NCBI GenBank assembly: GCA_023382715.1
Contig: JAHDWP010000001.1
Span: 89,371-153,370 of the forward strand
Length of the DNA: 64,000 nucleotides
Direction: 5' to 3'
DNA from: Anaerolineae bacterium
Lineage (GTDB): Bacteria > Chloroflexota > Anaerolineae > Aggregatilineales > Aggregatilineaceae
The translations under genes and the position numbers were made by a program. Positions 1 to 9,878 of this stretch are shown here, piece by piece. Every line of letters begins with the position of its first letter. Position 1 is the stretch's first letter. A model generated the notes under the pieces. It ran no database searches, was not told the DNA's origin, and was given only the letters and a program-made list of their open reading frames with translations.

Positions 1-750
1 GCGCGCATTCGCCCGCCGCGCTACCCGGACGGCAGCCAGCGCCCGCTGAGGGCGTGGCTGGGCCTCAGCGCGTTCGCTCTCGGCATGCGCGAAGGCCCGT
101 CAGAGGCTTCCGCGAACCCGGCTGGTGAGGGTTTGGCCGCCGCCCCGCGCCCTGAGCGATTGGGCTGGCGCCATCCCCTGCTGGAGCTGACAACCGGGCT
201 GGCCTTCGCCGGGCTGACGCTGGCCTTCGCGGACGAGCCGGCGCTGTGGGCGTGGTACGTCTACGTGGCCATCCTGCTGCTGATCACCGTGATTGACATC
301 GAGCATCGCCTGATCCTGTTCGCGGTCATCCTGCCCTCGTGCGCGTTCGCGGTGGTCGTGGCGGCGATCTCTCCGGCAGAAGGCAGGGCGCTCAGCGAAT
401 ACCTGCTGGGCGGCGTGGCCGGATTCCTGCTCTTCTTCGCCATGTTCCTGGGGGGAGTGGCTTTCTCCACGCTGACTCGCAACGAGGAAGTCGCGTTCGG
501 CTTTGGAGACGTGATGCTGGCGACGCTCAGCGGCCTGATGCTGGGCTGGCGCGGCTTCATCTTCGCCGCGCTGATCACCGTTTTCGCCGGGGCCGTGGGA
601 GCGGTGCTGTACATGGCAGGCCGGGCGATCATCGGGCGCTACCGGCGCTTCACACCGCTGCCCTACGGCCCGTACATCGTCCTGGGGACGCTGGTGATGC
701 TGCTCTTCCGCGAGGAAGTGCAGCGCCTGCTCCAGTCGAGTTACTACTGA
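1..750 (+). CDS. Prepilin peptidase (A24 family), 5' truncated
   Basis: Membrane aspartyl protease that cleaves type IV prepilin-like signal peptides. The frame is open to the first base of the window, so the N-terminus lies outside; the first internal ATG is at 85. Counting from that ATG, the two catalytic aspartates of the family are visible: D71 in VIDIEHRLI and D142 in FGFGDVM. Both are followed by hydrophobic helices, and about six membrane segments can be seen. The short RLGWRHPLLEL stretch matches the region before the first helix pair of the family. Its last 7 bases overlap the end of the convergent mnmA gene. The family call is firm, but the substrate (pilin or pseudopilin) cannot be told. 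Confidence 0.85.
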   Translation, partial: ARIRPPRYPDGSQRPLRAWLGLSAFALGMREGPSEASANPAGEGLAAAPRPERLGWRHPLLELTTGLAFAGLTLAFADEPALWAWYVYVAILLLITVIDIEHRLILFAVILPSCAFAVVVAAISPAEGRALSEYLLGGVAGFLLFFAMFLGGVAFSTLTRNEEVAFGFGDVMLATLSGLMLGWRGFIFAALITVFAGAVGAVLYMAGRAIIGRYRRFTPLPYGPYIVLGTLVMLLFREEVQRLLQSSYY

Positions 751-1826
751 CTGCGGGCGATAATTCCCCCGCCCAAACACTCTTCGCCCACATAGAAGAC
801 GACTCCCTGGCCGGGCGTGATGTCGCGCTGCGGCTCGGCGAAGTCCACCTGCACGCCCCCGTCGGGCAGCACAGTCACCGTCCCCGGCGCAGGGCGCGCC
901 TTGTAGCGAATCTTGAGATCGGCTGCGAAGCGCTCAGCGGGCGGCTCCCCGGCGATCCAGTTGACGTGCCCGGCGCTCAGCGACCGGCTGCCCAGTTCGC
1001 CCGCCGTGCCGACGATCAGGGCGTTGCGGGCGGGATCGGTCGCCAGGACGTAGAGCGGCGCGCTGTAGCTGATGCCCAGCCCCTTGCGCTGGCCGATGGT
1101 GTAGTCGAGCAGGCCCGTGTGCGTGCCAAGCTGCTGCCCGTCGCGGGTGAGGATGGGGCCGGGGCGAGCCGCGCCGGGGGCGTGCTGGCGCAGGAAGCGG
1201 CGGTAATCGCCGTCGGCGAGGAAGCATAAATCCTGGCTGTCGTGCTTGGCGGCGACGGGCAGACCGCGTGCCACGGCCAGCGCGCGCACTTCGGCCTTCG
1301 TATAGCCGCCAACCGGAAACAGGGCATGGCGCAGCCGGTCTTGCGTGATCATGCTGAGGGCGTAGCTCTGGTCTTTGGCCGCGTCGCGCCCTTTGAGCAG
1401 GTGCGCGCGGCCATCCTGGGCGCGCTCCACGCGGGCGTAGTGGCCGGTCGCCAGGAAGTCCGCGCCGCTGGCCAGGGCGTGACCGAGCAGCCACTCGAAA
1501 CGGATGTGGCGGTTGCATTGCAGGCAGGGGTTGGGCGTCTCGGCGGCGGCGTAGCGGTCAATGAAGAACTGGACGATGGTGCGCCGGAAAATCTCCTGCG
1601 TGTCTATGACGTAGAAGGGGATGCCAAGCTGCGCGGCGATGCGGCGGGCGTCGGCCATCTGGTCGGGGGTGCAGCAGCGGTTGGCGCCGCCCTCGCCGCA
1701 GTCTTCCGACCACAGGCGCATCATCATGCCCACCACGTCATAGCCCTGCTCGACCAGCAGGGCGGCAGCGACGGAGCTATCCACGCCGCCGCTCATGGCG
1801 ACGACAACGCGCGGTCGAGAGGACAT
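744..1826 (-). CDS. mnmA: tRNA-specific 2-thiouridylase MnmA
   Basis: Cytoplasmic ATP-dependent enzyme that puts sulfur on U34 of Lys, Glu and Gln tRNAs. The protein is about 360 aa, the usual length. The PP-loop SGGVDSS is near residue 12, the catalytic cysteines are near 101 (NPCLQC) and 201 (SQDLCF), and the GHYARV motif is present. The start at 1826 gives the standard N-terminus directly before the PP-loop. An ATG at 1859 and a GTG at 1865 that overlaps the iscS stop are alternatives. It lies immediately downstream of the cysteine desulfurase on the same strand, which is the expected sulfur donor, so the pair is probably one transcript. Confidence 0.93.
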   Translation of the reverse strand: MSSRPRVVVAMSGGVDSSVAAALLVEQGYDVVGMMMRLWSEDCGEGGANRCCTPDQMADARRIAAQLGIPFYVIDTQEIFRRTIVQFFIDRYAAAETPNPCLQCNRHIRFEWLLGHALASGADFLATGHYARVERAQDGRAHLLKGRDAAKDQSYALSMITQDRLRHALFPVGGYTKAEVRALAVARGLPVAAKHDSQDLCFLADGDYRRFLRQHAPGAARPGPILTRDGQQLGTHTGLLDYTIGQRKGLGISYSAPLYVLATDPARNALIVGTAGELGSRSLSAGHVNWIAGEPPAERFAADLKIRYKARPAPGTVTVLPDGGVQVDFAEPQRDITPGQGVVFYVGEECLGGGIIARSQ

Positions 1827-1861
1827 GGGTGGGTGCCCTACGCTTTCGCTGGCCGACATTC

Positions 1862-3055
1862 TCACGCCGGCGCGGAGCTACGCACGTCCGCAGCGATGCG
1901 CCGCACAGCGGCCACGGCTTCCGGCAGGGCGTCCAGGACGGCGGCGATGTCGGCGGCGGTCGTGCTGCGCCCCAGCGAGAGACGCAGCCCGCCGCGCGTC
2001 CACTGCGGGCCGAAGCCGAGCGTTTCGAGGATGGCAGAGGGCTGTTCGTTGCCGGACTTGCAGGCGCTGCCCGACGAGGCGGCGATTCCCCGCTGGTCGA
2101 GGTGCATCAGCAGCGTGCTGCTCAGCACATCCCTGAAGGCGAAGCTGGCGTGGCCCGGCAGGCGGTCTGCGGGGTCACCGGTCAACTCAGCGTCGGGGAT
2201 GGCGCTGAGCACGCCCTCTATCAGGCGCTGGCGAAGAGTGGACAGGCGGGCGGCGCTTTCTGCGCGCCCGGCACAGGCGATCTCCAGCGCGGCTGCCGTG
2301 CCGACGATGCCCGGCGTGTTGTGCGTGCCTGCGCGCCGACCGTCCTCGTGACCGGCGCCGGTCTGCGCGGAGAGATAGGGCACGCGCTCGCGCAGGGCGA
2401 GCACCCCGGCGCCCTTCGGCCCGTAGAACTTGTGCGAAGAAAGCGAAAGCAGGTCAAGGCCCATGCCGTCCATGTCGAGCGCCAGATGGCCGGGCGACTG
2501 CACGGCGTCGGTGTGAAAGAGCGCGCCGTGCTCGTGGGCGATAGCTGCATAGTCGGCGACGGGGCTGACCGTGCCAATCTCGTTGTTGGCGTGGATCAGG
2601 CTGACCAGGGCGATGCCGTTGGCGGGCAGATCGCGCAGGGCGGCGCGCAGGTCGTCGGGATTTACGCGGCCCGTGCGGTCTACCGGCACGACGCGCAGCG
2701 ACGCACCGAGCGTGTCACGAAGCTGCCGGGCGGTGGCGGCTACTGCCGCGTGCTCGACCGGGCCGGTGATCAGGGTGAAGGGGCGGTCGTGGACGCGGGC
2801 ATACTGCGCCGGCCCGCGCAGGGCGAGATTGTCGCTTTCGGTGCCGCCGCTGGTGAAGACGACATCGGCGGGCAAGCAGCCCAGGCAGCGGGCGACGGTC
2901 GCGCGCGCGCCCTCAATGGCTGCTTCCGCGAGATGGCCGGCGCGATGAATCGCCTTGGAGTTGCCGAAATATTCGGCGAAATACGGTTGCATGGCGGCCA
3001 GGACGCGCGGATCGAGCGGGGTGGTGGCGCTGTGGTCGAGGTAGATGCTCTGCAT
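1862..3055 (-). CDS. iscS: Cysteine desulfurase (IscS/NifS family)
   Basis: PLP enzyme that takes sulfur from cysteine for Fe-S clusters and tRNA thiolation. It has 397 aa. H102 (EHAA), D183 (HTDAVQ), the PLP lysine K209 in SSHKFYGPKG and the persulfide cysteine C332 in SSGSACKSG are all visible. The start at 3055 gives the standard MQSIYLDHSATT opening and has a GAGG about 8 bases upstream. The frame stays open for another 128 codons but that part has no family similarity. Its stop overlaps the extended start of mnmA, so sulfur delivery to MnmA is the likely role. The subfamily (IscS, SufS or NifS) is not certain from sequence alone. Confidence 0.92.
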   Translation of the reverse strand: MQSIYLDHSATTPLDPRVLAAMQPYFAEYFGNSKAIHRAGHLAEAAIEGARATVARCLGCLPADVVFTSGGTESDNLALRGPAQYARVHDRPFTLITGPVEHAAVAATARQLRDTLGASLRVVPVDRTGRVNPDDLRAALRDLPANGIALVSLIHANNEIGTVSPVADYAAIAHEHGALFHTDAVQSPGHLALDMDGMGLDLLSLSSHKFYGPKGAGVLALRERVPYLSAQTGAGHEDGRRAGTHNTPGIVGTAAALEIACAGRAESAARLSTLRQRLIEGVLSAIPDAELTGDPADRLPGHASFAFRDVLSSTLLMHLDQRGIAASSGSACKSGNEQPSAILETLGFGPQWTRGGLRLSLGRSTTAADIAAVLDALPEAVAAVRRIAADVRSSAPA

Positions 3056-3098
3056 GGTCTGGGCCTCATCAACGGACTGGGGGGTGCACACTGAGCAG

Positions 3099-3169
3099 AT
3101 TTTAACGCGGGCGGTGCGAAACGCCATGCGGCGGCTGACTGGGGTGCGGGCAAGGGGGGACAGCGACTC
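3099..3169 (-). promoter_or_regulatory. Candidate iscS promoter with upstream element
   Basis: On the minus strand a TAAAAT -10 hexamer lies at 3104-3099. No good -35 is seen 17 bp upstream. The shared upstream element (GAGTCGCTG, then a C-run, then TTGCCCGCACC) occupies 3169-3143, with its 5' edge 65 bp before the -10. The same arrangement occurs before six other genes in this window. Confidence 0.45.
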
Positions 3170-3298
3170 GCTGGGCGCAGGGCACCCCAGCCTCGCGGCG
3201 CTGACGCGCCGGGCCGCCTGCTGCCACAGAGCGGCGTTCCGTGCAATTCGGCAGGCTGTGCAGTGACTTATCTCTGTGGCGGGGGTGAAGGGCGGCGG

Positions 3299-3304
3299 TA
3301 TAAT
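3299..3304 (+). promoter_or_regulatory. -10 hexamer for the acyl-CoA synthetase gene
   Basis: TATAAT with no convincing -35 upstream. It would give a leader of about 220 bases before the start at 3534. Confidence 0.35.
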
Positions 3305-3533
3305 GATCTCTGGCTTGGCGACACCGTCGTTTCGCGTACTTCCACTACCACACAGCCATGCCATGATGGGCTGTACCGACGGCGAGACACGCTGCTCCCG
3401 CCCAGGGGCAGAAGAAGCGCTCCGTGCAGTCGTCCGCATTTCGCTGCCGGCCTGCCCGGCGTGTCATCCGACAGAATTCCGCAGCAGGATGCGGGAAGGT
3501 GTTTCGCTTTAGTGTTCAATCCTGGGAGTATCT

Positions 3534-5636
3534 ATGCTTGAGGGATTCTTCAAACCAAACGCAGTAGCGATCGTTGGCGCGAGCACAAAGCCTGGCAAGC
3601 TCGGCTATTCCGTGCTGGCCAATGTCATCGAGTCTGGCTTCAGGGGGAACATCTACCCGATCAACCCCGGCGCCACGCAGATTGCCGGCTATAAAGCCTA
3701 CGATTCGGTGATGGGCCTGCCCGAAACGCCCGACCTGGCGGTGATCGTCATCCCCTACAACACGGTGCCGGTGGCGCTGCGCGAGTGTGGAGAGAAGGGG
3801 ATCAAATCGGTGGTGGTCATCAGCGCGGGCTTCCGCGAAGCCAGTGTGGAGGGGGCGGAGCGCGAAGAGGAAGTCATCGAGATTGCCCGGAAGTACGGCA
3901 TTCGCATCATCGGGCCGAACTGCCTGGGCATCATAGATACGTACACGCCGCTGAACGCGACCTTCGCCGCCGGGACGCCGCCGCAGGGCAACATCTCGTT
4001 CATGTCGCAGTCCGGCGCGCTACAGACGGCGATCCTGGACTGGTCACTGGCCTCGCACGACCTGGGCTTCAGCCGCTTTGTCAGCCTGGGCAACAAGGCT
4101 GACGTCAGCGAGACCGACCTGATGCTCGACTGGGCGGACGACCCGCAGACGCGCGTGATGCTGGCCTATATTGAGGGCGTGCCCAACGGGCTGGAGTTCA
4201 TGCGCGTGGCGCGCGAAGTCAGCCGCAAGAAGCCGATCCTGGTTCTGAAGAGCGGCGTCACCGAGTCTGGGTCGCGCGCGGTCTCCAGCCACACGGGGTC
4301 ACTGGCCGGCGCGGAGGCAGCCTATGACGCGGCCTTCTACCAGGCTGGGGTGCTGCGTATGGACACCCTGGAGGAGCTTTTCGGCAACGCGCGCGCGTTC
4401 GCCAACCAGCCGCTGCTCAACGGCAGCCGCATCGCTATCATCACCAACGCGGGCGGCCCCGGTATCCTGGCGACGGACACCCTGGAGCGGCGCGGTATGC
4501 AACTCGCCCGGTTGCAGCGCGAGACCGTGCAGAAGCTGGAAGAAATACTGCCCGATGCAGCCAGCGCCGCTAACCCGGTGGACGTGCTGGGAGATGCGCG
4601 CCACGAGCGTTACGCCCAGGCGATGGAGTTGGTCGCGCTCGATCCCAACGTGGACGGGCTGCTGTGCATCGTCACGCCGCAGGCCATGACCGACATTGTC
4701 GAGACGGCCAATGCCGTGGGCAAGCTCAGCCAGCGCATAGACAAGCCGATTCTGGCGGCCTTCATGGGCGAGGAGCGGGCCAAAGCCGGCGAGGATGTGC
4801 TGGCGAGCTACGACGTGCCCAACTACAAGTTCCCCGAACAGGCGGCGCGCGCCTTTGCTGCCATGCGCGATTATATTGTTGCGCGCGACCGCCCGGAACC
4901 GGAATTCGTCACCTACGACGTGGATCGCGACGCCGTGCGCAAGGTGTTCGACCAGGCATACGCCGAGGGTCGGGTGAGCGTCGGCGAGGCCGAGGCGCGC
5001 GCTGTGGCCGAGGCGTATGGGCTGCACCTGCCCAAGAGCCAGCTCGCCGCGACAGCGGACGAAGCAGTGCGCATGGCCGGCGAGATTGGCTATCCGGTGG
5101 TGCTCAAGATCGCCAGCCCGGACATCCTGCACAAGACGGACGTGGGCGGCGTGAAGGTGGGGCTGCAGAACGCCAGCGATGTGCGCGACGCCTTCGACCT
5201 GATCGTGTACCGGGCGACGCGCTACGTGCCCGATGCGCGCATCTGGGGCTGCCTGGTGCAGGAAATGGTGCCCATGAACGGCATCGAAGTGCTGGTCGGC
5301 ATGAGCAAGGACTCGCAGTTCGGCCCGTTGGTGACTTTCGGTTTAGGTGGTATCCTGGTAGAAGCATTGAAGGATGTCACCTTCCGTGTAGCTCCGTTTG
5401 GCCGCCAGGATGCTGAGGAGATGCTCGACGAGATTCGCGCGCACTCACTGCTGGCCGGCGTGCGCGGGCGGCCCCCGGCGGACCGCGCGGCCATGATTGA
5501 CACCCTGCTGCGCATCAACCAACTAGTGACCGATTTCCCGGAGATCGTCGAAATGGACGTCAACCCGCTGATGGTCTACGAGGTCGGGCAGGGAGCGATC
5601 ACGCTGGACATGCGTCTGGTGCTCAAGAGCAAATAA
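3534..5636 (+). CDS. acdAB: Acetate/acyl-CoA ligase (ADP-forming), fused alpha-beta
   Basis: Converts acyl-CoA, ADP and phosphate to the acid, CoA and ATP, or the reverse. The protein is 700 aa, the length of the fused single-chain form. The CoA-binding Rossmann domain is at the N-terminus (VAIVGAST, residues 11-18). The succinyl-CoA-ligase-like part carries the phosphohistidine H253 in SSHTGSLAG. An ATP-grasp domain runs from about 475 to 700 (LKIASPDILHKTDVGGV). It is followed 116 bp later by a phosphotransacetylase-like gene, which points to acetate or short acyl-CoA metabolism with substrate-level ATP formation. The exact acyl substrate is unknown. Confidence 0.9.
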   Translation: MLEGFFKPNAVAIVGASTKPGKLGYSVLANVIESGFRGNIYPINPGATQIAGYKAYDSVMGLPETPDLAVIVIPYNTVPVALRECGEKGIKSVVVISAGFREASVEGAEREEEVIEIARKYGIRIIGPNCLGIIDTYTPLNATFAAGTPPQGNISFMSQSGALQTAILDWSLASHDLGFSRFVSLGNKADVSETDLMLDWADDPQTRVMLAYIEGVPNGLEFMRVAREVSRKKPILVLKSGVTESGSRAVSSHTGSLAGAEAAYDAAFYQAGVLRMDTLEELFGNARAFANQPLLNGSRIAIITNAGGPGILATDTLERRGMQLARLQRETVQKLEEILPDAASAANPVDVLGDARHERYAQAMELVALDPNVDGLLCIVTPQAMTDIVETANAVGKLSQRIDKPILAAFMGEERAKAGEDVLASYDVPNYKFPEQAARAFAAMRDYIVARDRPEPEFVTYDVDRDAVRKVFDQAYAEGRVSVGEAEARAVAEAYGLHLPKSQLAATADEAVRMAGEIGYPVVLKIASPDILHKTDVGGVKVGLQNASDVRDAFDLIVYRATRYVPDARIWGCLVQEMVPMNGIEVLVGMSKDSQFGPLVTFGLGGILVEALKDVTFRVAPFGRQDAEEMLDEIRAHSLLAGVRGRPPADRAAMIDTLLRINQLVTDFPEIVEMDVNPLMVYEVGQGAITLDMRLVLKSK

Positions 5637-5752
5637 CCACCTGTCCGCGAAGCTGCCCGCGCGGGGGCGTTGCCCTGCGGTGCCTGGCAGTTCACGGATG
5701 GGGCGCAAGTTGTCCAATAGGGCATTCAGCTAGCTGAGAAGGACAGACAAAC

Positions 5753-6832
5753 ATGACGAGTTTGTACATCACTTCGGTCAACACCTATTCCGGCAAGACG
5801 GCGATTGCGCTGGGCCTGGGGCTACGTATGCAGGCGGCGGGGCTGAAAGTGGGCTATCTGAAGCCCGTCAGCACGCAGCCTTACAAGGCCGGGGGCCGCG
5901 TGCTGGACGAGGATGCCGATTTCGTGCGCCGGACGTTGGGGCTGGAAACGCCGCCGTGGGAACTGTCGCCGGTGATCATCACCAACGAACTGCTCGAAGA
6001 GGCGCTGGACGGCACGCTGGAACGCGACCTGCTGGCCGAGATCGAGAATGCGTGCGTGCAGGCCAGCCAGGACAATGACGTGGTGATCATGGAGGGCGGC
6101 GCGAGTATGCGCGAAGGCTACGTGGTGGGCGTCAACACGCTCAGCGTGGTCGAGCGCCTGAAAGTGCCCACCGTGAGCGTGGTGAGCTATGGCGAACAGT
6201 GCCGCGCGGCCATGTGCGTGCTGGACGATGCGCTGGCATCGCTGCGCCGCCTGGGCGACTACCTGGTCGGGGTGGTGCTCAACGGCGTGCCGCGCGAGGA
6301 CATGGTCTACATCCGCGAGCGGGTGGTGCCTTTCCTGGAAAAGCAGGGCATCAAGGTGCTGGGCGTGCTGCCGTATGATCCCTACCTGCGCGCCCTGAGC
6401 GTCGGCGAGATCATTGACGCGCTGAAAGCCAAAGTGCTCACTGGCTCGCACCTGCGCGAGCGGCTGGTCGAGCACCTGAGCGTGGGCGCCATGACGGTCG
6501 AGTCAGCGCTGCCGCGCTTCCGTCGCCAGCTCAACAAGGCCGTCTTCACCGGCGGCGACCGCACCGACATTCAGGCGGCGGCCCTGGAGACTTCGACGAC
6601 CTGCCTGGTGCTGACGGGCAACATGCAGCCGACGAGCACGATCCTGCGCCGCGCCGAAGAGTTGAACGTCGCGGTGCTGCTGGTGCCCGATAGCACGCTG
6701 GAAGCGGTCGAGAAGGTGGAAGGCGTGTTCGGGCGCACGAGCCTGGGCCAGCCGGAGAAGCTCAGCCGGTTCCAGGCGATTGTGGCCGAGCACCTGAAGT
6801 ATGACGAGCTGATGCAGCTTCTGGAGCTGTGA
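5753..6832 (+). CDS. Phosphotransacetylase-like protein (BioD-like plus DRTGG domain)
   Basis: A 359-aa protein with a P-loop domain related to BioD/cobyrinate synthase (NTYSGKTAIALGLGLR at residues 9-24, then GYLKP) and a DRTGG domain near residues 230-330 (GGDRTDIQ). This is the N-terminal architecture of some phosphotransacetylases without the catalytic PTA domain. An AAGGA ribosome site precedes the ATG. The neighbouring ADP-forming acyl-CoA ligase suggests a regulatory or accessory role in acetyl-CoA and acetate turnover, but the activity is not established for stand-alone forms. A perfect hairpin follows the gene. Confidence 0.8.
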   Translation: MTSLYITSVNTYSGKTAIALGLGLRMQAAGLKVGYLKPVSTQPYKAGGRVLDEDADFVRRTLGLETPPWELSPVIITNELLEEALDGTLERDLLAEIENACVQASQDNDVVIMEGGASMREGYVVGVNTLSVVERLKVPTVSVVSYGEQCRAAMCVLDDALASLRRLGDYLVGVVLNGVPREDMVYIRERVVPFLEKQGIKVLGVLPYDPYLRALSVGEIIDALKAKVLTGSHLRERLVEHLSVGAMTVESALPRFRRQLNKAVFTGGDRTDIQAAALETSTTCLVLTGNMQPTSTILRRAEELNVAVLLVPDSTLEAVEKVEGVFGRTSLGQPEKLSRFQAIVAEHLKYDELMQLLEL

Positions 6833-6852
6833 TCCCGCTCGGCATGCCTGCC

Positions 6853-6884
6853 AGGGGCGTAGCGCGCTACGCCCCTTGATTTGT
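6853..6884 (+). terminator. Perfect 24-nt palindrome, likely terminator
   Basis: AGGGGCGTAGCG pairs exactly with CGCTACGCCCCT (6853-6876), followed by the weakly T-rich TGATTTGT. It lies 20 bases after the phosphotransacetylase-like stop. It also resembles the GGGGCGTAT palindromes elsewhere in the window. Confidence 0.6.
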
Positions 6885-6941
6885 CATTCGCTGCCCCCGA
6901 CGCCGGGCGTTGTGTGGGCATTGTCCGGGTCGGCACCGTAG

Positions 6942-8267
<1,326 letters not shown>

Positions 8268-8302
8268 ACGGGACGCAAAACCTGGGATGTTGTAAACTCT
8301 GC

Positions 8303-8346
8303 GAATGCCTGGACTGGGCGCGCCAGCACAGCCGGGCATTCGTTTT
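8303..8346 (+). terminator. Rho-independent terminator after eno
   Basis: GAATGCC (8303-8309) pairs with GGCATTC (8335-8341), with an inner CTGG/CCAG hairpin, followed by GTTTT. It lies 36 bases after the enolase stop and upstream of the pyruvate kinase ribosome site. Confidence 0.65.
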
Positions 8347-8375
8347 GCTGGTCAAGTAGCGGGAGAGAGGCGAGC

Positions 8376-9857
8376 ATGGAACCGATGGCACAGTACCGCA
8401 AGCGCACCAAGATCGTGGCGACCATCGGCCCCGCGTCGCAGGACATCGGCATGCTGCGCGCGATGGTTCGCGCGGGGATGGACGTGGCGCGCATCAACTT
8501 CAGCCACGGCGATCACGAGTCTCATGCGCGCAATATCGAGAACCTGCGCCGCGTGGCCGAGGAAGAGGGCAAGGTTCTGGCTATCCTGGCGGACATCCCC
8601 GGCCCCAAGCTGCGCCTGGGCACGCTGGTGCAGGACCCGCTGGAGCTGACCGCCGGCGACCTGGTGACGCTCACGGCATCCACCACGCTCGACCCGGAGA
8701 AGCCCTTCATCGTCCCGCTACCCCACCAGGCCGTGCTCGACGATCTGAATGTGGGCGAGCGCTTGCTGCTGGACGACGGGCAACTGGAGTTCGTGGTCGC
8801 GGCGCGGCAAGGTGCGGACGTGCGCTGCGAAGTGCTCCTGGGCGGGCTGCTCTCTTCGCACAAAGGGGTGAGCGTGCCGGATTCGGCGCTGCGCATCTCG
8901 CCGATCACCGACGAAGACCGCGAGCACATCCGTTTTGCGCTGGAGCAGGACGTGGACTACTTGGCCATGTCCTTCGTGCGCACGGCGGACGATCTGCGCG
9001 AATTGCGCTGGCTGGTGCGCCACCTGAAGGGTGAGGTCGCGCTGATCGCCAAGATCGAGAAGGCCGAGGCTATCACCAACTTCGACGCAATCCTCGCTCA
9101 GTCCGACGGGATCATGGTGGCGCGCGGCGATCTGGGCGTGGAGACGCCGGCGGAACGCGTGCCAGTGCACCAGAAGAACATCATCAAACGCTGTAACGAA
9201 GTGGGCAAGCCGGTGATCACGGCGACGCAGATGTTGCAGAGCATGATTGACAACCCGCGCCCGACGCGCGCCGAATCGACGGATGTGGCGAACGCTATCT
9301 TCGACGGGACGGATGCAGTGATGCTCTCCGGCGAGACGGCGGTTGGCAAGTATCCGCTGCAGGCGGTGGAGATGATGGTGCGCATCGCGCGGATTGCCGA
9401 GCAGTACCTGGACGAGCACGGCGAGCTGCATCGTGCCGAACTGCACCTGGACACGCCCCAGCTCGACCGGCAGCGGGCCATCGCCGCGACGATCAGCCAC
9501 ATGACCAGCCGCATCGCCGATATGCTCGACGTTAAACTGATCGTCGCCAGCACGTGGTCGGGCTACACCGCTCAGCGTGTGGCCCGCGTGCGCCCCAAGA
9601 CGCCTATCCTGGCGGCGACCCCCAACACGCGCACGTTCCGCCGGCTGGCGCTGGTGTGGGGCGTGTTGCCCATCCTGGTCAACGAGTTCGCGACTATTGA
9701 CGAGATGATTGATGTCGTCGTGGAGACGGCCTGCCGAGCGCAACTGGTCGCCCTCGGCGATCTGATAGTCATCATCGGCGGCGTCCCGTTCGGGATCGGC
9801 AGCCAGACTAACTTCCTGAAAGTGTTGACAGTGGGCGAGAACGGCAGCCCATGCTGA
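8376..9857 (+). CDS. pyk: Pyruvate kinase
   Basis: Transfers phosphate from phosphoenolpyruvate to ADP. The protein is 493 aa, slightly above the common 470. Motifs include the N-terminal KIVATIGPAS, FSHGDHESH, GPKLRLG, the catalytic-lysine signature LIAKIEKAEAI, the metal and substrate loop VARGDLGVE, and ATQMLQSMIDNPRPTRAE with DVANAIFDGTDAVMLSGETA. The C-terminal allosteric domain is complete. AGAGAGG is 5 bases before the chosen ATG; a second ATG lies three codons later. It forms the end of lower glycolysis with the adjacent enolase. Confidence 0.97.
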   Translation: MEPMAQYRKRTKIVATIGPASQDIGMLRAMVRAGMDVARINFSHGDHESHARNIENLRRVAEEEGKVLAILADIPGPKLRLGTLVQDPLELTAGDLVTLTASTTLDPEKPFIVPLPHQAVLDDLNVGERLLLDDGQLEFVVAARQGADVRCEVLLGGLLSSHKGVSVPDSALRISPITDEDREHIRFALEQDVDYLAMSFVRTADDLRELRWLVRHLKGEVALIAKIEKAEAITNFDAILAQSDGIMVARGDLGVETPAERVPVHQKNIIKRCNEVGKPVITATQMLQSMIDNPRPTRAESTDVANAIFDGTDAVMLSGETAVGKYPLQAVEMMVRIARIAEQYLDEHGELHRAELHLDTPQLDRQRAIAATISHMTSRIADMLDVKLIVASTWSGYTAQRVARVRPKTPILAATPNTRTFRRLALVWGVLPILVNEFATIDEMIDVVVETACRAQLVALGDLIVIIGGVPFGIGSQTNFLKVLTVGENGSPC

Positions 9858-9878
9858 CTGACCTGGGCTGATCGCATC

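Larger units (their letters stand above)
3056..3533. other. Intergenic region between iscS and acyl-CoA synthetase
   Basis: A divergent gap of 478 bp. It holds the iscS promoter elements, a perfect CAGCGACTCGCTG palindrome at 3161-3173, a TATAAT at 3299-3304 and a small inverted repeat (ACAGCC at 3352-3357 with GGCTGT at 3369-3374) in the presumed leader of the plus-strand gene. Short frames here show no protein family. Confidence 0.5.

Noticed and set aside
3056..3439. An N-terminal extension of 128 residues on the cysteine desulfurase
   Set aside because: The extension has no similarity to the family, contains promoter-like elements, and the downstream ATG has a ribosome site and the standard N-terminus.
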